Below are positions 8,546 to 17,076 of a stretch of DNA of 64,000 nucleotides, piece after piece. The DNA is from Bacteroidota bacterium. GTDB taxonomy: Bacteria; Bacteroidota; Bacteroidia; B-17B0; Aurantibacillaceae. The notes under the pieces were generated by a model, which had not been told where the DNA came from, made no database searches, and saw only the letters and a program-made list of their open reading frames with translations. The stretch is from NCBI GenBank assembly GCA_013288015.1, contig JABDCR010000008.1, positions 1 to 64,000 on the forward strand, read 5' to 3'. The translations under genes were made by a program, and so were the position numbers. Numbering within the stretch: position 1 is the first letter of the stretch; each line of letters starts with the position of its first letter.

Positions 8546-9637
8546 TTAATTGTTGTTATTTAATATATATATGTTAGCACTGCTGCAATTGTTACAGTTG
8601 GGTGTGTTGCTGTTAAAGCCACGACTTTCGCCGGGGTTAAGCTCATTATCATCAACTACATAAATTTTGTTGGCTTTGATGATTTGGTTTTTTGGGTTTG
8701 TGTATTTTATTTCGGCTTCGATAAATTTAACGGGATAGCCCGCATTGTTTTTAACTACACCCGTGCCCAGTACACTACCATTATTTATACGGTACTGCCA
8801 ATCGACAATTTGAAGGTTATTGGGAAGATCTTCCAGCGCTTCGGTTTTTTGGAGGTCGGTGGCATCGGTGGGAAAAAGAATTTTACCATCGTGAATGATG
8901 AGCAAGTTATAAGTGTCGATTATTTTATATTGGTCGTAATTTTTTTGTACCACTACGCCTACTTTTTGACTAAGCCAAGCACCTTTATTGTTGTGCCCGC
9001 TTATGTTGGCATACACAATATATTGGTTGTTACTTGCACGCTTTATGTTTTGTATGCTATAATGGGCAATTTTTGGGAATATGCTTTGACTGGTTTCTGT
9101 TATATAATTTGCCTGGGTTAAGTTACTATCTATATCGCCGGCCTGCACGCTGTTTAAAAACTGACGGGCAATTGCCTCTTCGCCATAAATGTATTTGGGC
9201 ACTATGTATAAATAGCAGGTTAAACAAATTAGCATGACGAACAACATAATGATTGCCGAAGCCATTTGTAATTTTTGTTTGGTTGATGCTTCAAAGCTTA
9301 ATGCATCCTGAGTTTGGTCGCCTAAAAGTTTTTGTTTTTGTCCGTCGAACTCCTCGTCGGTTAAAATGCCATCTTTACGCAGTTGGTTTAGTTTTTCTAA
9401 CTGGGCAATGGTGTTGGTGTTTATATTGCTTTCGACCTGGCTAAGTTTTTTTTGTTTTTTTATGGCCCGAATAAATAAAATTATCCAACCTAAGATTGTC
9501 CAGCCAAGTAATAGATTGAGGAAAAAATATTTTAATACATGGTGCTTTTTACGTGCCAGAATGGTTGGCAAAAAATAAATTACCAACGACACCAGCAGTG
9601 CTACAAAAAAAACTATCCAAGCGCTTGGTTTAATCAT
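8546..9637 (-). CDS. Imm_superinfect/SHOCT multi-domain membrane protein
   Basis: This 363-residue protein begins with a superinfection-immunity-like two-helix module (~8-62; IYFLPTILARKKH ... FFLNLLLGWTILGWIILF), the PF14373-type pattern related to T4 Imm. Next come a short SHOCT domain (~79-108, LEKLNQLRKDGILTDEEFDGQKQKLL), a third membrane helix (~127-150) and a C-terminal soluble region (~150-363) with two beta-rich parts, predicted outside the cytoplasm. SHOCT modules often act in oligomerisation. It is co-transcribed with two small lipoproteins upstream. Three short paralogues of the first module occur in tandem at 60.96-61.51 kb. Confidence 0.7.
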   Translation of the reverse strand: MIKPSAWIVFFVALLVSLVIYFLPTILARKKHHVLKYFFLNLLLGWTILGWIILFIRAIKKQKKLSQVESNINTNTIAQLEKLNQLRKDGILTDEEFDGQKQKLLGDQTQDALSFEASTKQKLQMASAIIMLFVMLICLTCYLYIVPKYIYGEEAIARQFLNSVQAGDIDSNLTQANYITETSQSIFPKIAHYSIQNIKRASNNQYIVYANISGHNNKGAWLSQKVGVVVQKNYDQYKIIDTYNLLIIHDGKILFPTDATDLQKTEALEDLPNNLQIVDWQYRINNGSVLGTGVVKNNAGYPVKFIEAEIKYTNPKNQIIKANKIYVVDDNELNPGESRGFNSNTPNCNNCSSANIYILNNNN

Positions 9638-9649
9638 TACTTTGCGCGT

Positions 9650-10033
9650 TTACTTGCCATCGTTAGTGGCAGTTTTAACTTTAAAGGTTGTATCCATTAC
9701 CAACATTTGCCAGCTTTTTGTGCTAGCGTTTATTGATTTGTTTATATAATTGATAACGTAGTATTTTGTTTTAGGTGATGCAAGCAGGGTGCTGTATTTT
9801 TTTTGATTTGCTACGGTATCGTTTTTTAATAATAACTGACGCTGCGTTTCGGCTATTTGGCGTAAAATATCATCGGCATAATCAATAACGCTATCGAGTT
9901 TACTAAACTCAATATTTTGTGCATCGTTAATTTTTAAATAGGCCTGGGCGGCCTGCATAACTTTATCTTTATTGGTTATGGGTTTGCTGCAAGCAAAAAC
10001 GAAAAGAGATAGTATTAGGATAGTTTTTTTCAT
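9650..10033 (-). CDS. Small lipoprotein (paralogue of next gene)
   Basis: This 127-residue protein has a lipoprotein signal peptide with lipobox LFVFACSKP (Cys ~15). It shares the layout of the upstream 163-residue protein: ACSKPxxNxDK..., a QAYLK segment, SKLDSVIDYADDIL, a helical middle, then LLASPKTKYYVI and a closing DTTFKV strand. The two are tandem duplicates 13 bp apart. No known domain is recognised. Its location next to an Imm_superinfect membrane protein suggests an envelope role. Confidence 0.75.
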   Translation of the reverse strand: MKKTILILSLFVFACSKPITNKDKVMQAAQAYLKINDAQNIEFSKLDSVIDYADDILRQIAETQRQLLLKNDTVANQKKYSTLLASPKTKYYVINYINKSINASTKSWQMLVMDTTFKVKTATNDGK

Positions 10034-10046
10034 ATGGCTAATGTAG

Positions 10047-10538
10047 TTAATTGGTGTCGATTATTTTAAAAGTGGTATCCATTTCGTAATTAATGGTGTT
10101 TCCTTCAAGGATGCCCTGTTTGTTTTTTGCCTGGTGTTTATCGCTTATGTAATAGTGTTTTTCTTTTGGGCTTGCTAAAAGGGTGTTTAATTTATTTTGA
10201 TATTGGATAAGTTTGTCTTTAAATTTTGTGCTGTTGGTATCGTTTTTTTGAGGAGGAATGCCCATTTGACTAAGCTGAGTCCGGATGGCAGACTGAACGC
10301 TATCGGCCTGATGTTCTATTAAAATGGCTTCGCGCAGGTCTTCTATTTGTATATCGAGGGTATCGGGGTACTCGTAAGCGCTATCTAATTTGCCGTACTT
10401 TATATTTTGGTAACTATCGGGATAAGGGAAATTAGTTTTTACGTACTGTTGAATGGATAGAATGGCTTTGTCGCGATTGCCGGTTGGTTTGCTGCATGCC
10501 ATTATAAAGACAGATAATAATAGGATGACCTTTTTCAC
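10047..10538 (-). CDS. Small lipoprotein (paralogue of previous gene), GTG start
   Basis: This 163-residue lipoprotein has signal LLLSVFIMACSKP. The chosen start is GTG at 10538, because the first ATG inside would remove most of the signal peptide. Features shared with the neighbouring paralogue are YGKLDSAYEYPDTLDIQIEDL, LLASPKEKHYYI and a final DTTFKIID. It is probably the first gene of the four-gene operon 10538-8228. Function unknown. Confidence 0.75.
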   Translation of the reverse strand: MKKVILLLSVFIMACSKPTGNRDKAILSIQQYVKTNFPYPDSYQNIKYGKLDSAYEYPDTLDIQIEDLREAILIEHQADSVQSAIRTQLSQMGIPPQKNDTNSTKFKDKLIQYQNKLNTLLASPKEKHYYISDKHQAKNKQGILEGNTINYEMDTTFKIIDTN

Positions 10539-10644
10539 GCGAGGGTTTGTTTTTGATAAAGATAAAAATTAAATAATTACCGAGTAGAAATTTAATACTT
10601 TTTTGTATTTGTATGGAATGGTTTTGTTGCTTTAGCAGATAAAA

Positions 10645-11010
10645 CTACTTTACAATAACCATTTTTTTTGTTACCGAGCCCTGATTGCTAACTACATTAA
10701 GACTATAAACCCCTGCGTTTAAACTGCGGGCATCTATAATTGCCTGACCTTTTATAAATTGGTTAAACACCAGTTTGCCATCTACATCAAAAATAAAAAC
10801 TATTTGTTTTTCGGCTACGTTAGTTTCGATAGTAAACTTGCCGCTGCTTGGATTTGGGTTAACATCAATTTGCAGGTTGTTGTTGGTTGTTTTTTCGATG
10901 CCCTCTGTTAAATTAGTAGTTAAGCGTACTGAATCACCACATGGTCCGTTACACTGCGCTTTTACCTGCACCACATAAATCAGCAAAATAAAAAGCAAAA
11001 GTTTTTTCAT
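10645..11010 (-). CDS. Minimal secreted protein consisting almost only of a T9SS sorting domain
   Basis: This 121-residue protein has a signal peptide (~1-18, ends VKAQ), then only ~25 residues of unique sequence (CNGPCGDSVRLTTNLTEG), followed by a full sorting domain (~46-121, DVNPNPSSGKFTIETNVAEKQ ... TKKMVIVK). Having so little cargo suggests either a very short surface peptide or an eroded larger gene whose ends remain. The sorting-domain sequence belongs to the same family as those at 26.7-38 kb. Confidence 0.75.
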   Translation of the reverse strand: MKKLLLFILLIYVVQVKAQCNGPCGDSVRLTTNLTEGIEKTTNNNLQIDVNPNPSSGKFTIETNVAEKQIVFIFDVDGKLVFNQFIKGQAIIDARSLNAGVYSLNVVSNQGSVTKKMVIVK

Positions 11011-11183
11011 ATCAGTAAACTGTGTTGCAATATATAAAAAAAGCTATCTGTTAAATATGGCAGCTGGTTGTTTTTACAATAAGTTAATAAACATACTATT
11101 GGTAGGTTAATTAATAGGTTTTACCGAAGTAAATAGCCCTATGGTAATTGATAAATAGTTTATGTGTTGATTAATTTAACGTT

Positions 11184-12641
11184 TTAGTATACAAAAACTC
11201 CATCATCTTCATCGCTATGTGAGCCTAAAAGATAAGTTGGTTTCTCGTTACCAAAGCGATAAAAGTTGTAATCATCTACAAAGGCGTAGCAGAGAAAGTA
11301 GCGAGTTAGGTCGATAAAATGCCCGAAGGGTTGATAGGTTTTACCGGTATCTTTATCTCTTATGGTTTGTTTATCAATTTTTCCGTTGGCATCCTCTTGG
11401 GCGTTTTCAAAATCCCTGATAGTTGTTTTGCAAGATTGGTTTACAAAAAAATGCAGGTCGTTAAAATTTTCTTCGAGCACGGTATTAAAAAAATCCAATG
11501 ACTGACGAACGGATGGATGTGATTTCAATACACGCAATTCGGGATTAAACTGCCGTAGCTCGTGTTGCATAATAAAAAACAAATGCTCGCCTGCTTGCAG
11601 TTTTACATCTTCTTTTTGTGATGCCGGGTCGCCATAGAGATACATTTTCTCGCGATGGTGACGGTAACGCCGTTTAATTTCATTGGCTACCCAGGAAGTT
11701 TTATTGTTTGGGTGATGCGCGGCAATTTCATCAATCAAATAAATATTTTTATCATCTACCTGAAAAATGCCGCAGGGAAAATATGGGTTTACGTTTTCAT
11801 CGAAACTTATATGCAATGCTAAATTTGGGTTGTAGGCATAATGCCCCACATGTTTTTCAAACTTAAAACATTTTAAAACCTCGCCCCCGCTTATGCGTTT
11901 GCCCCACAAACCTAAGGTGTACACCTGATAGTAATAAGGGTTGGTGGCCTTATAACTTTCGTGCCTGGCAATGCGCGCCTTGCTGCAATGCGTTAAATTA
12001 TTGTGGTAGGTGGTGTGGGTAGCGGTTATGCTGCGGTAATAAGTACTGCCATCGGGCATGGTGTAGGCCATGTTATCGGTAAAACTATATTCATTTTTTG
12101 GGATGTGGCGGGCAAAGTAATTTTTGTAGAGCCAAAAATCTTTATAATCGCCAAGGCACTCGGGGTTAAAAGAAAACCACTCTTGCACATCGCCAAAATT
12201 ATTGCGCAGGGTTGTGGAGGCAATTATGTAATCAGCCTCGCTTAGCTGGTTACCCTCTTCGTACCAAGCGCAACTTGGGTTGCTGATAGATTTTAGTTTG
12301 CCCGCATCATCGCAACCACGCGCCAAAAATTTGTTGCCGTTAAAACAATGTATTTCTAAAGGTTGTTGTTTAAAGGTAAAGAGGTGGTCGATTTTCCACT
12401 CGGTGCAAATATCTTTTATTAATTGCCACTGACTATCTTTTATACTTTCAAATGTTTTTTTAAACAGAATGCAACGAAAATATTTTTGCTGCAGACAATC
12501 TAAAATTAATTTTTGTGCAATGAAGTAGGATTTGCCACTATCTCTGCCACCCCACAAAAAATTGAGGCTTGCCTTGCTGTGCAATAGCGGGCGGTAGCAG
12601 GGCAGAAACATATCCTCCGCTATTTGCAGGTTTACATGCAT
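11184..12641 (-). CDS. Phage terminase large subunit (PBSX/phage_terminase_3-like)
   Basis: This 485-residue DNA-packaging motor protein is apparently intact. The ATPase half has Walker A GGRDSGKS (~31-38) and Walker B CAWYEEGNQL (~130). The nuclease half shows acidic residues in HISFDENVNPY, YLYGDPAS and GHFIDLTRYFL, spaced as in RNase H-like terminase nucleases. The 72-residue gene upstream overlaps its start. No portal, capsid or tail genes follow, so it is an isolated packaging gene in bacterial surroundings, probably a prophage relic or domesticated gene. Confidence 0.88.
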   Translation of the reverse strand: MHVNLQIAEDMFLPCYRPLLHSKASLNFLWGGRDSGKSYFIAQKLILDCLQQKYFRCILFKKTFESIKDSQWQLIKDICTEWKIDHLFTFKQQPLEIHCFNGNKFLARGCDDAGKLKSISNPSCAWYEEGNQLSEADYIIASTTLRNNFGDVQEWFSFNPECLGDYKDFWLYKNYFARHIPKNEYSFTDNMAYTMPDGSTYYRSITATHTTYHNNLTHCSKARIARHESYKATNPYYYQVYTLGLWGKRISGGEVLKCFKFEKHVGHYAYNPNLALHISFDENVNPYFPCGIFQVDDKNIYLIDEIAAHHPNNKTSWVANEIKRRYRHHREKMYLYGDPASQKEDVKLQAGEHLFFIMQHELRQFNPELRVLKSHPSVRQSLDFFNTVLEENFNDLHFFVNQSCKTTIRDFENAQEDANGKIDKQTIRDKDTGKTYQPFGHFIDLTRYFLCYAFVDDYNFYRFGNEKPTYLLGSHSDEDDGVFVY

Positions 12642-12859
12642 CAGTCGGCTTGCTTTTTTAGGATGGATATGTTTACGGTGTTTGGCTCCAGTAACTCCTG
12701 TAAATCATCGGCGGTAATAATTTTTACTGCCAGGGGGTAAAAGGCCGATGGGTTTGCTTTGCCCCATGCCAAGAGGCTTGACTTAGGGTCGGTTTGCATT
12801 TGGGCAAAGGCAAATTCAAAAGCTTCTTTAAGGGTGGGTGGTTTTTTATCATCAGACAT
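12641..12859 (-). CDS. Small protein paired with terminase (possible small-subunit role)
   Basis: It is 72 residues from ATG 12859; the track's TTG start is 6 bp earlier. Sequence runs MSDDKKPPTLKEAFEFAFAQMQTDPKSSLLAWGKANPSAFYPLAVKIITADDL and ends in a hydrophilic tail. It overlaps the terminase start by 1 bp (ATGA type), so they are translationally coupled. The position suggests a terminase accessory or small subunit, but it is too short to show the usual HTH and the call is positional. Confidence 0.55.
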   Translation of the reverse strand: MSDDKKPPTLKEAFEFAFAQMQTDPKSSLLAWGKANPSAFYPLAVKIITADDLQELLEPNTVNISILKKQAD

Positions 12860-13036
12860 GGGCAAAATTTATATTACCCAAAAGTACAAATAATTTGGAA
12901 AAGTACATTGTGATAGTTTGGTACATTTTAGCATTATGAGGGAAGCATGATTGAAAAATTATAAAATAAAGATTTCTCCCTACAGTAGAAATGACAAGAG
13001 ATTTAAACCTATATTTACTACACAAAAAAATGTTTT

Positions 13037-13825
13037 ATGGAAATTAAATACGAGCAAAAATATATAGCTTTTTTAGATGTATTAGGCTTTTCTTCTTTGG
13101 TTGAAAGTAACAATAAGGAAAAATTAGAAAAATATTTTTCTATTCTTGAAGAAGCTTTTAAACACTTGGATAATGATAGAAAAAACATAAAGAAGCTAAT
13201 TATTAGTGATTCCATCATACTTACGACTCCTGATACGGAAGAAAATTTTTTACACATAATAACTGCGATAAGGTTTTTACAAGCAGCATTAGCTCCACAT
13301 GGTATTTGGATTAGGGGTGGCTTCACATTTGGTGATGTGTATGATGATAATGATAAAAATATAATTGTAGGAAAAGGCTATATAAGAGCTTATTTATTAG
13401 AGCAACAGGCAGTTTATCCAAGAGTAATAATTGACCCAAGTATTTTAGCTAAGAAGAATTTAAATAGAAAACAGTTTTACGAGAGATACGATGACCACAA
13501 GTTAAGAAATCCTTTAAGTTTTAAGAGAATCCACGATTATGATTTTTATAATCATAAACGTTATACGCAAGATGATGCTATATTTATATGTTATGCAAGT
13601 ACAGTAATCGTACCTTGTTTTAATTGTGACGATATTGAAAGCATTGAAGATACATATGGTTATATAAGAAAAGGATTATATGGTGAGCAAAAACATTATC
13701 ATAAATATTTGTGGCTTAAAAAATATTTTCTTGAATGCTTAGAAGAAATAAATATGTATGCTGATAATAATTTCTCACAAAAAGCAAGTTTAGAGAAGTT
13801 AATTAGGGATTTCACCGCCTTGTAA
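13037..13825 (+). CDS. Divergent class III nucleotide-cyclase-like protein
   Basis: This 262-residue cytoplasmic protein carries the strand order of class III cyclases. FLDVLGFSSL (~12-21) resembles the first metal-Asp strand (F-D-x-x-G-F), IISDSIIL (~55-62) resembles the second metal-Asp hairpin, WIRGGFTFGDVY (~93-104) resembles the GIHxGxV strand, and GKGYIRAYLLEQQA resembles the GxxVNxAARLE helix. The C-terminal third (~145-262) is unlike cyclases. Whether it cyclises NTPs is unknown. Base composition is more AT-rich than its neighbours, suggesting transfer. It is transcribed away from the terminase pair. Confidence 0.5.
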   Translation: MEIKYEQKYIAFLDVLGFSSLVESNNKEKLEKYFSILEEAFKHLDNDRKNIKKLIISDSIILTTPDTEENFLHIITAIRFLQAALAPHGIWIRGGFTFGDVYDDNDKNIIVGKGYIRAYLLEQQAVYPRVIIDPSILAKKNLNRKQFYERYDDHKLRNPLSFKRIHDYDFYNHKRYTQDDAIFICYASTVIVPCFNCDDIESIEDTYGYIRKGLYGEQKHYHKYLWLKKYFLECLEEINMYADNNFSQKASLEKLIRDFTAL

Positions 13826-13829
13826 ATCT

Positions 13830-14429
13830 TTATTTTTTAGTTGAAGTGTAATCATCATCCACCCCTTTGCCTTTAAGAATGTAGGGAATATATTTTTCAA
13901 TGCGTGCCTCGCGGGTTTTGGCTTGTTTGGCTGATGAAAAATAAAGCAAATAGCCTCTTTGTCGCCCGGGGGTTAGGGCCTTAAAAGCTGCTTTTAAAGT
14001 AGCGTCTTTAGCCAGTTTATTTTTAAACTCAGCAGGCATAGTAAATTCGGCGGTCTTTTTTAATTCTACTTTTAAACCTGCTTTTTCAACTTCTATGGCT
14101 TCAAAAATATAAGCCTTTAAAGTGGTTTTCATCTTCACTATTTCCTGTAAACCAGTAAACCTAATTTGCCTTGCCGCTTGTACATTTTTTGTTTGCTGTA
14201 TTAAAATGCCAGCAGCATCCTGCAACAAAACACCTTTCATAAACAAAAGCGCACAGTAGTTTTTAAACCCATGTATTAAAACAATGTTTTGCCCGTTATA
14301 ACTGTAACAAGGGCAACCCCACCTTAATTCTTCCGTCAGCCCACAATCAAGTATAAGGCTTCTTAATGTTTTATACTCTTGTTGCCACGGGGTGGGTTTA
14401 GTAAAGTAAAAATCAACTTTTGGGTTCAT
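13830..14429 (-). CDS. YdeI/OmdA-family protein with DUF1801 domain
   Basis: It is a 199-residue cytoplasmic protein. The N-terminal DUF1801 domain (~1-110) has EELRWGCPCYSYNGQNIVLIHGFKNYCALLF. The C-terminal YdeI-type tail (~130-199) has PAEFKNKLAKDATLKAAFKALTPGRQRGYLLYFSSAKQAKTREARIEKY, the recurring bacteriocin-protection/YdeI ending. It is the last gene of the ArsR-SRPBCC-DoxX operon (16 bp after DoxX). The biochemical role of this family is not settled. Confidence 0.85.
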   Translation of the reverse strand: MNPKVDFYFTKPTPWQQEYKTLRSLILDCGLTEELRWGCPCYSYNGQNIVLIHGFKNYCALLFMKGVLLQDAAGILIQQTKNVQAARQIRFTGLQEIVKMKTTLKAYIFEAIEVEKAGLKVELKKTAEFTMPAEFKNKLAKDATLKAAFKALTPGRQRGYLLYFSSAKQAKTREARIEKYIPYILKGKGVDDDYTSTKK

Positions 14430-14445
14430 GCTATTTGCTTATTAA

Positions 14446-14826
14446 TTAATTGGAAACTATTTTTCTATCAGCAGGTCTAAAGTACCAAGACAAAATTATG
14501 AAAACAGTTTGGAAAACAGGCCCCATAATTGATTTTGCAGCAAAATCGCCAATAAACAAATGCGAAAGTAAGGCGCCCGTCATTACAAAAAATAAACCTG
14601 CGTAGGCCCACTCTTTAAGTAATTTAAAGCCCGGTAGTAGAATGGCAATAACTGCTAAAATTTTCCAGGTACCAATGATGTAGAAAAAATACGAGGGGTA
14701 ACCCAATGGAATCATTAAATCCATTATGGTTTGTGTGTGCAGTACTTGTTGCAAGCCACTTGCAAACATACCCAATGCCAACAAACTTGTGGCAATCCAA
14801 TAAATTATTTTGTTTCTTTTTTCCAT
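14446..14826 (-). CDS. DoxX family membrane protein
   Basis: This 126-residue protein has four predicted membrane helices (~7-27, 45-65, 72-92, 98-118). It carries the DoxX-like sequence pattern with YWIATSLLALGMFASGLQQ, LGYPSYFFYIIGTWKILAVIAIL and a C-terminal IILSWYFRP. DoxX-like proteins are small quinone- or redox-associated membrane proteins, mostly uncharacterised. It lies 6 bp after the SRPBCC gene in a common Bacteroidota operon controlled by an ArsR repressor. Confidence 0.85.
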   Translation of the reverse strand: MEKRNKIIYWIATSLLALGMFASGLQQVLHTQTIMDLMIPLGYPSYFFYIIGTWKILAVIAILLPGFKLLKEWAYAGLFFVMTGALLSHLFIGDFAAKSIMGPVFQTVFIILSWYFRPADRKIVSN

Positions 14827-14832
14827 GTTATG

Positions 14833-15297
14833 TTATTTTATTTGTTTTACTATTTCTTCTAATCGGTTATGCGCCATGTTTATGCCTTGAGTCATGCCCA
14901 TTTTCAGCATCTGGTCTCTTTGCTCGCCCGTTTCATACAAGGTGTGTATGGTAAGTTTGCATTTATCGTTGCTTAGTTTTTCGAAAGCTAAAAACTCAAG
15001 CTGAACACCGAAGGGCATATTTTCGAACTCGAAGGTGCGTGTGATTTTTTTGTTGGGGCTAAAATCGTGGATGGTGCCATTGAACCTGTGTTTGTTTCCT
15101 TGAGGGTCGGTGGTTTCGAACTGATAACTGCCGTGCTTTTTGTTTTCGAGTTTCAGCACTTTTGTTCCCATCCATTGTTCAACAATATCTGCCTCAACAT
15201 ACGCTTTAAAAAGTAGGTCGAGCGGCAAATCAAATTGGCGTGTAATTACCAAATCCTGTTTGCCGGATTCGGCTTTAATTTTTGTTCTTATTTCCAT
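14833..15297 (-). CDS. SRPBCC (AHSA1-like) domain protein
   Basis: This 154-residue START/Bet v 1-fold protein shows the AHSA1 pattern: ITRQFDLPLDLLFKAYVEADIVEQWMG (~19-45), GSYQFETTDPQGNKHRFNGTI (~56-76), ITRTFEFENMP and a C-terminal helix ending NRLEEIVKQIK. It would bind a hydrophobic ligand. The gene follows the arsR-like gene by 1 bp, the typical ArsR-SRPBCC pairing in which the repressor controls its partner. Confidence 0.88.
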   Translation of the reverse strand: MEIRTKIKAESGKQDLVITRQFDLPLDLLFKAYVEADIVEQWMGTKVLKLENKKHGSYQFETTDPQGNKHRFNGTIHDFSPNKKITRTFEFENMPFGVQLEFLAFEKLSNDKCKLTIHTLYETGEQRDQMLKMGMTQGINMAHNRLEEIVKQIK

Positions 15298-15298
15298 G

Positions 15299-15619
15299 TT
15301 ATTTGTTTTTATACTTTTTCATTATGGCTTCTAATTTATTAAAACGGTCGTCCCACATTTTTGCAAAGGGAGTTAACCAATCGGCAATTTCTTTCATTTT
15401 TTTTGGATTTAAGTGGTAGTAAATTTCTCTTCCAGCTTCTTTTTGCTTTAGCAGTTGGCACTCGGTAAGAATTTGAATGTGCTTTGAAATTGTTTGACGT
15501 GATGAATCAAAATTATCGGCAATGGCACCGGGGGTCATTGCCTGCAAAGCCACCAAGGTTAAAATAGCCCTGCGGGTTGGGTCGGCTATGGCCTGAAAAA
15601 CATCTCTACGGGTTTCCAT
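15299..15619 (-). CDS. ArsR-family transcriptional repressor
   Basis: This 106-residue winged-helix protein has [48 protein letters not shown] (~10-57), followed by [11 protein letters not shown] in the wing. It lacks the CxC metal motif of ArsR/SmtB metal sensors, so it belongs to the non-metal ArsR group commonly paired with SRPBCC proteins. It heads the operon 15619-13830 and very likely represses itself through the palindrome just upstream. Confidence 0.92.
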   Translation of the reverse strand: METRRDVFQAIADPTRRAILTLVALQAMTPGAIADNFDSSRQTISKHIQILTECQLLKQKEAGREIYYHLNPKKMKEIADWLTPFAKMWDDRFNKLEAIMKKYKNK

Positions 15620-15623
15620 TTTA

Positions 15624-15665
15624 TGCAGTTATATGATTGCAAATATAATGCAGTTATTTAACTGC
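15624..15665 (-). promoter_or_regulatory. Promoter and operator of the ArsR-SRPBCC-DoxX operon
   Basis: A perfect inverted repeat GCAGTTATTTAACTGC lies at 15650-15665 and a third half-site TGCAGTTA at 15624-15631. Between them, on the minus strand, is the -7 box TATATTTG (15640-15647), an exact TAnnTTTG match. A repressor bound to the half-sites would cover the promoter from both sides, as expected for ArsR autoregulation. Confidence 0.7.
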
Positions 15666-15758
15666 GCAAATTTATTTTTATTAAATTTTTAAGTTTAATA
15701 AATATTAAGGGTAATTTACACCTGCAATAATAAAGCATTTATTACGTTGTAAACTCAT

Positions 15759-16397
15759 ATGCAAAAAAAACACTGGGCAGTTTTACTTTTAGTTATTGTT
15801 TTTTTTACCTATGGTAAAGCCCAGCAAAGCAAATCAGACTCGTTACTGAATAGTCAGCCAAAATTTACCTATGGCATTAAAGCAAATGTTTTTTTGTTTA
15901 CCCGCTTACCCGGTTTTACACAAAGTGTGGCAAGTGAAGTAAATTCCGGTACCGATTATTCGGTTTATTTTAAATATAAAAGCGTTGGCGTTTTTGGCGG
16001 CTATACTGCCCTGTTTAGTTTTAATAACGATGCGCTTAATACAAACGCGGTATTTAATTGCACACACTTTGGTATAAGTTACCGATTTTTTCAGTTTAGT
16101 AAAACAGGTGCCATAACCTTATATTTTTATGATATAAGGGGCAATCAATCGAGAAAATATGAAAACGGGATGGGGCAGTTTGCTTATTATACCGAAAACG
16201 TAAATTTTATTGTTGCCAACCCCCGTTATACAGGCACTTTTTTAAACGGCATGTTAACGGTTGAAGCCGGTGTTTTTTTTAGCGCCTTGCGCGATAACCT
16301 TATGGATTTGCAAGGTTTAAACAGCACCAACTACCCCGCCATAGGTGCCAACGCAGCCTTGGCTTTAAACGTATCGGCATTGCTTGCCAAAAAATGA
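15759..16397 (+). CDS. Exported hypothetical protein
   Basis: This 212-residue protein has a signal peptide (~1-22, VIVFFTYGKAQ) and no sorting domain or lipobox. Many alternating hydrophobic/aromatic strands (FTYGIKANVFLF, SYRFFQFSKTGAITLYFYDIRG, NFIVANPRYTGTF) suggest a small outer-membrane beta-barrel or periplasmic beta protein. No family recognised. It stands alone, between the divergent ArsR operon and a convergent hypothetical gene. Confidence 0.7.
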   Translation: MQKKHWAVLLLVIVFFTYGKAQQSKSDSLLNSQPKFTYGIKANVFLFTRLPGFTQSVASEVNSGTDYSVYFKYKSVGVFGGYTALFSFNNDALNTNAVFNCTHFGISYRFFQFSKTGAITLYFYDIRGNQSRKYENGMGQFAYYTENVNFIVANPRYTGTFLNGMLTVEAGVFFSALRDNLMDLQGLNSTNYPAIGANAALALNVSALLAKK

Positions 16398-16400
16398 ATT

Positions 16401-16979
16401 TTACCTTATTGTTTGACTATATAAGTAGTTAACTATATAGGTGTTGCGTGTGGCATCAAAACCCTTAATATCCTGATTGGTTTGTATATACGAATCGAGT
16501 ATGCTGGTAAGCGTTTGATTGTTTGGGTAAGTGGCTTTTAAATTAGCGGTGGTAAGTTTTTTAATTTCGCCATCTGCGCCATCGCTAAAATAGTAAATAG
16601 CATCTCTTTCGACAGCTATGCCACTTATTACAATTTTTTCGACCGCATAAATGTAAACGTTTTTGGCCTCCAATATTTCGTACTGGCGGTTGTTGTAAAA
16701 ACGCCAAACGCGGTTATTGCAATCGCGGTAAGCGTAAATGTCTTTTTTAAGGTAGGTTATTTTTGTGCCTTTATTCACGACCACAAACGATGCCTTCGCA
16801 AAAACATCGTGCTTTTTAAAAACTTCTTTGCTGTTTTTTTTGCACTCAACCTCATCGGCCAGTTTATTGTTTTTATAATCGGCGGCACTTATATACACAC
16901 CACTGCTATTATTTTGCGCCGCTACGTTTTTAGTGAGCAGAACAAACAATACTAAGGGTATGCCATTGATTATTTTCAT
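16401..16979 (-). CDS. Exported hypothetical protein
   Basis: It is a 192-residue protein with a signal peptide (~1-21, ending NVAAQ). Mature sequence VYISAADYKNNKLADEVECKKNS, IYAYRDCNNRVWRFYNNRQYEIL and VERDAIYYFSDGADGEIKKLT resembles Bacteroidota periplasmic hypothetical proteins with no assigned function. It is convergent with the preceding gene with a 3-bp gap. Confidence 0.7.
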   Translation of the reverse strand: MKIINGIPLVLFVLLTKNVAAQNNSSGVYISAADYKNNKLADEVECKKNSKEVFKKHDVFAKASFVVVNKGTKITYLKKDIYAYRDCNNRVWRFYNNRQYEILEAKNVYIYAVEKIVISGIAVERDAIYYFSDGADGEIKKLTTANLKATYPNNQTLTSILDSYIQTNQDIKGFDATRNTYIVNYLYSQTIR

Positions 16980-17076
16980 TTAATTAAGCTAAATTTACAA
17001 AAAAAACCTGAGATTTAAAAAACGCGCTAATGTAGGCTAATTTAAGCTTGATGCCGTTTTTATATATAATTGCCTT

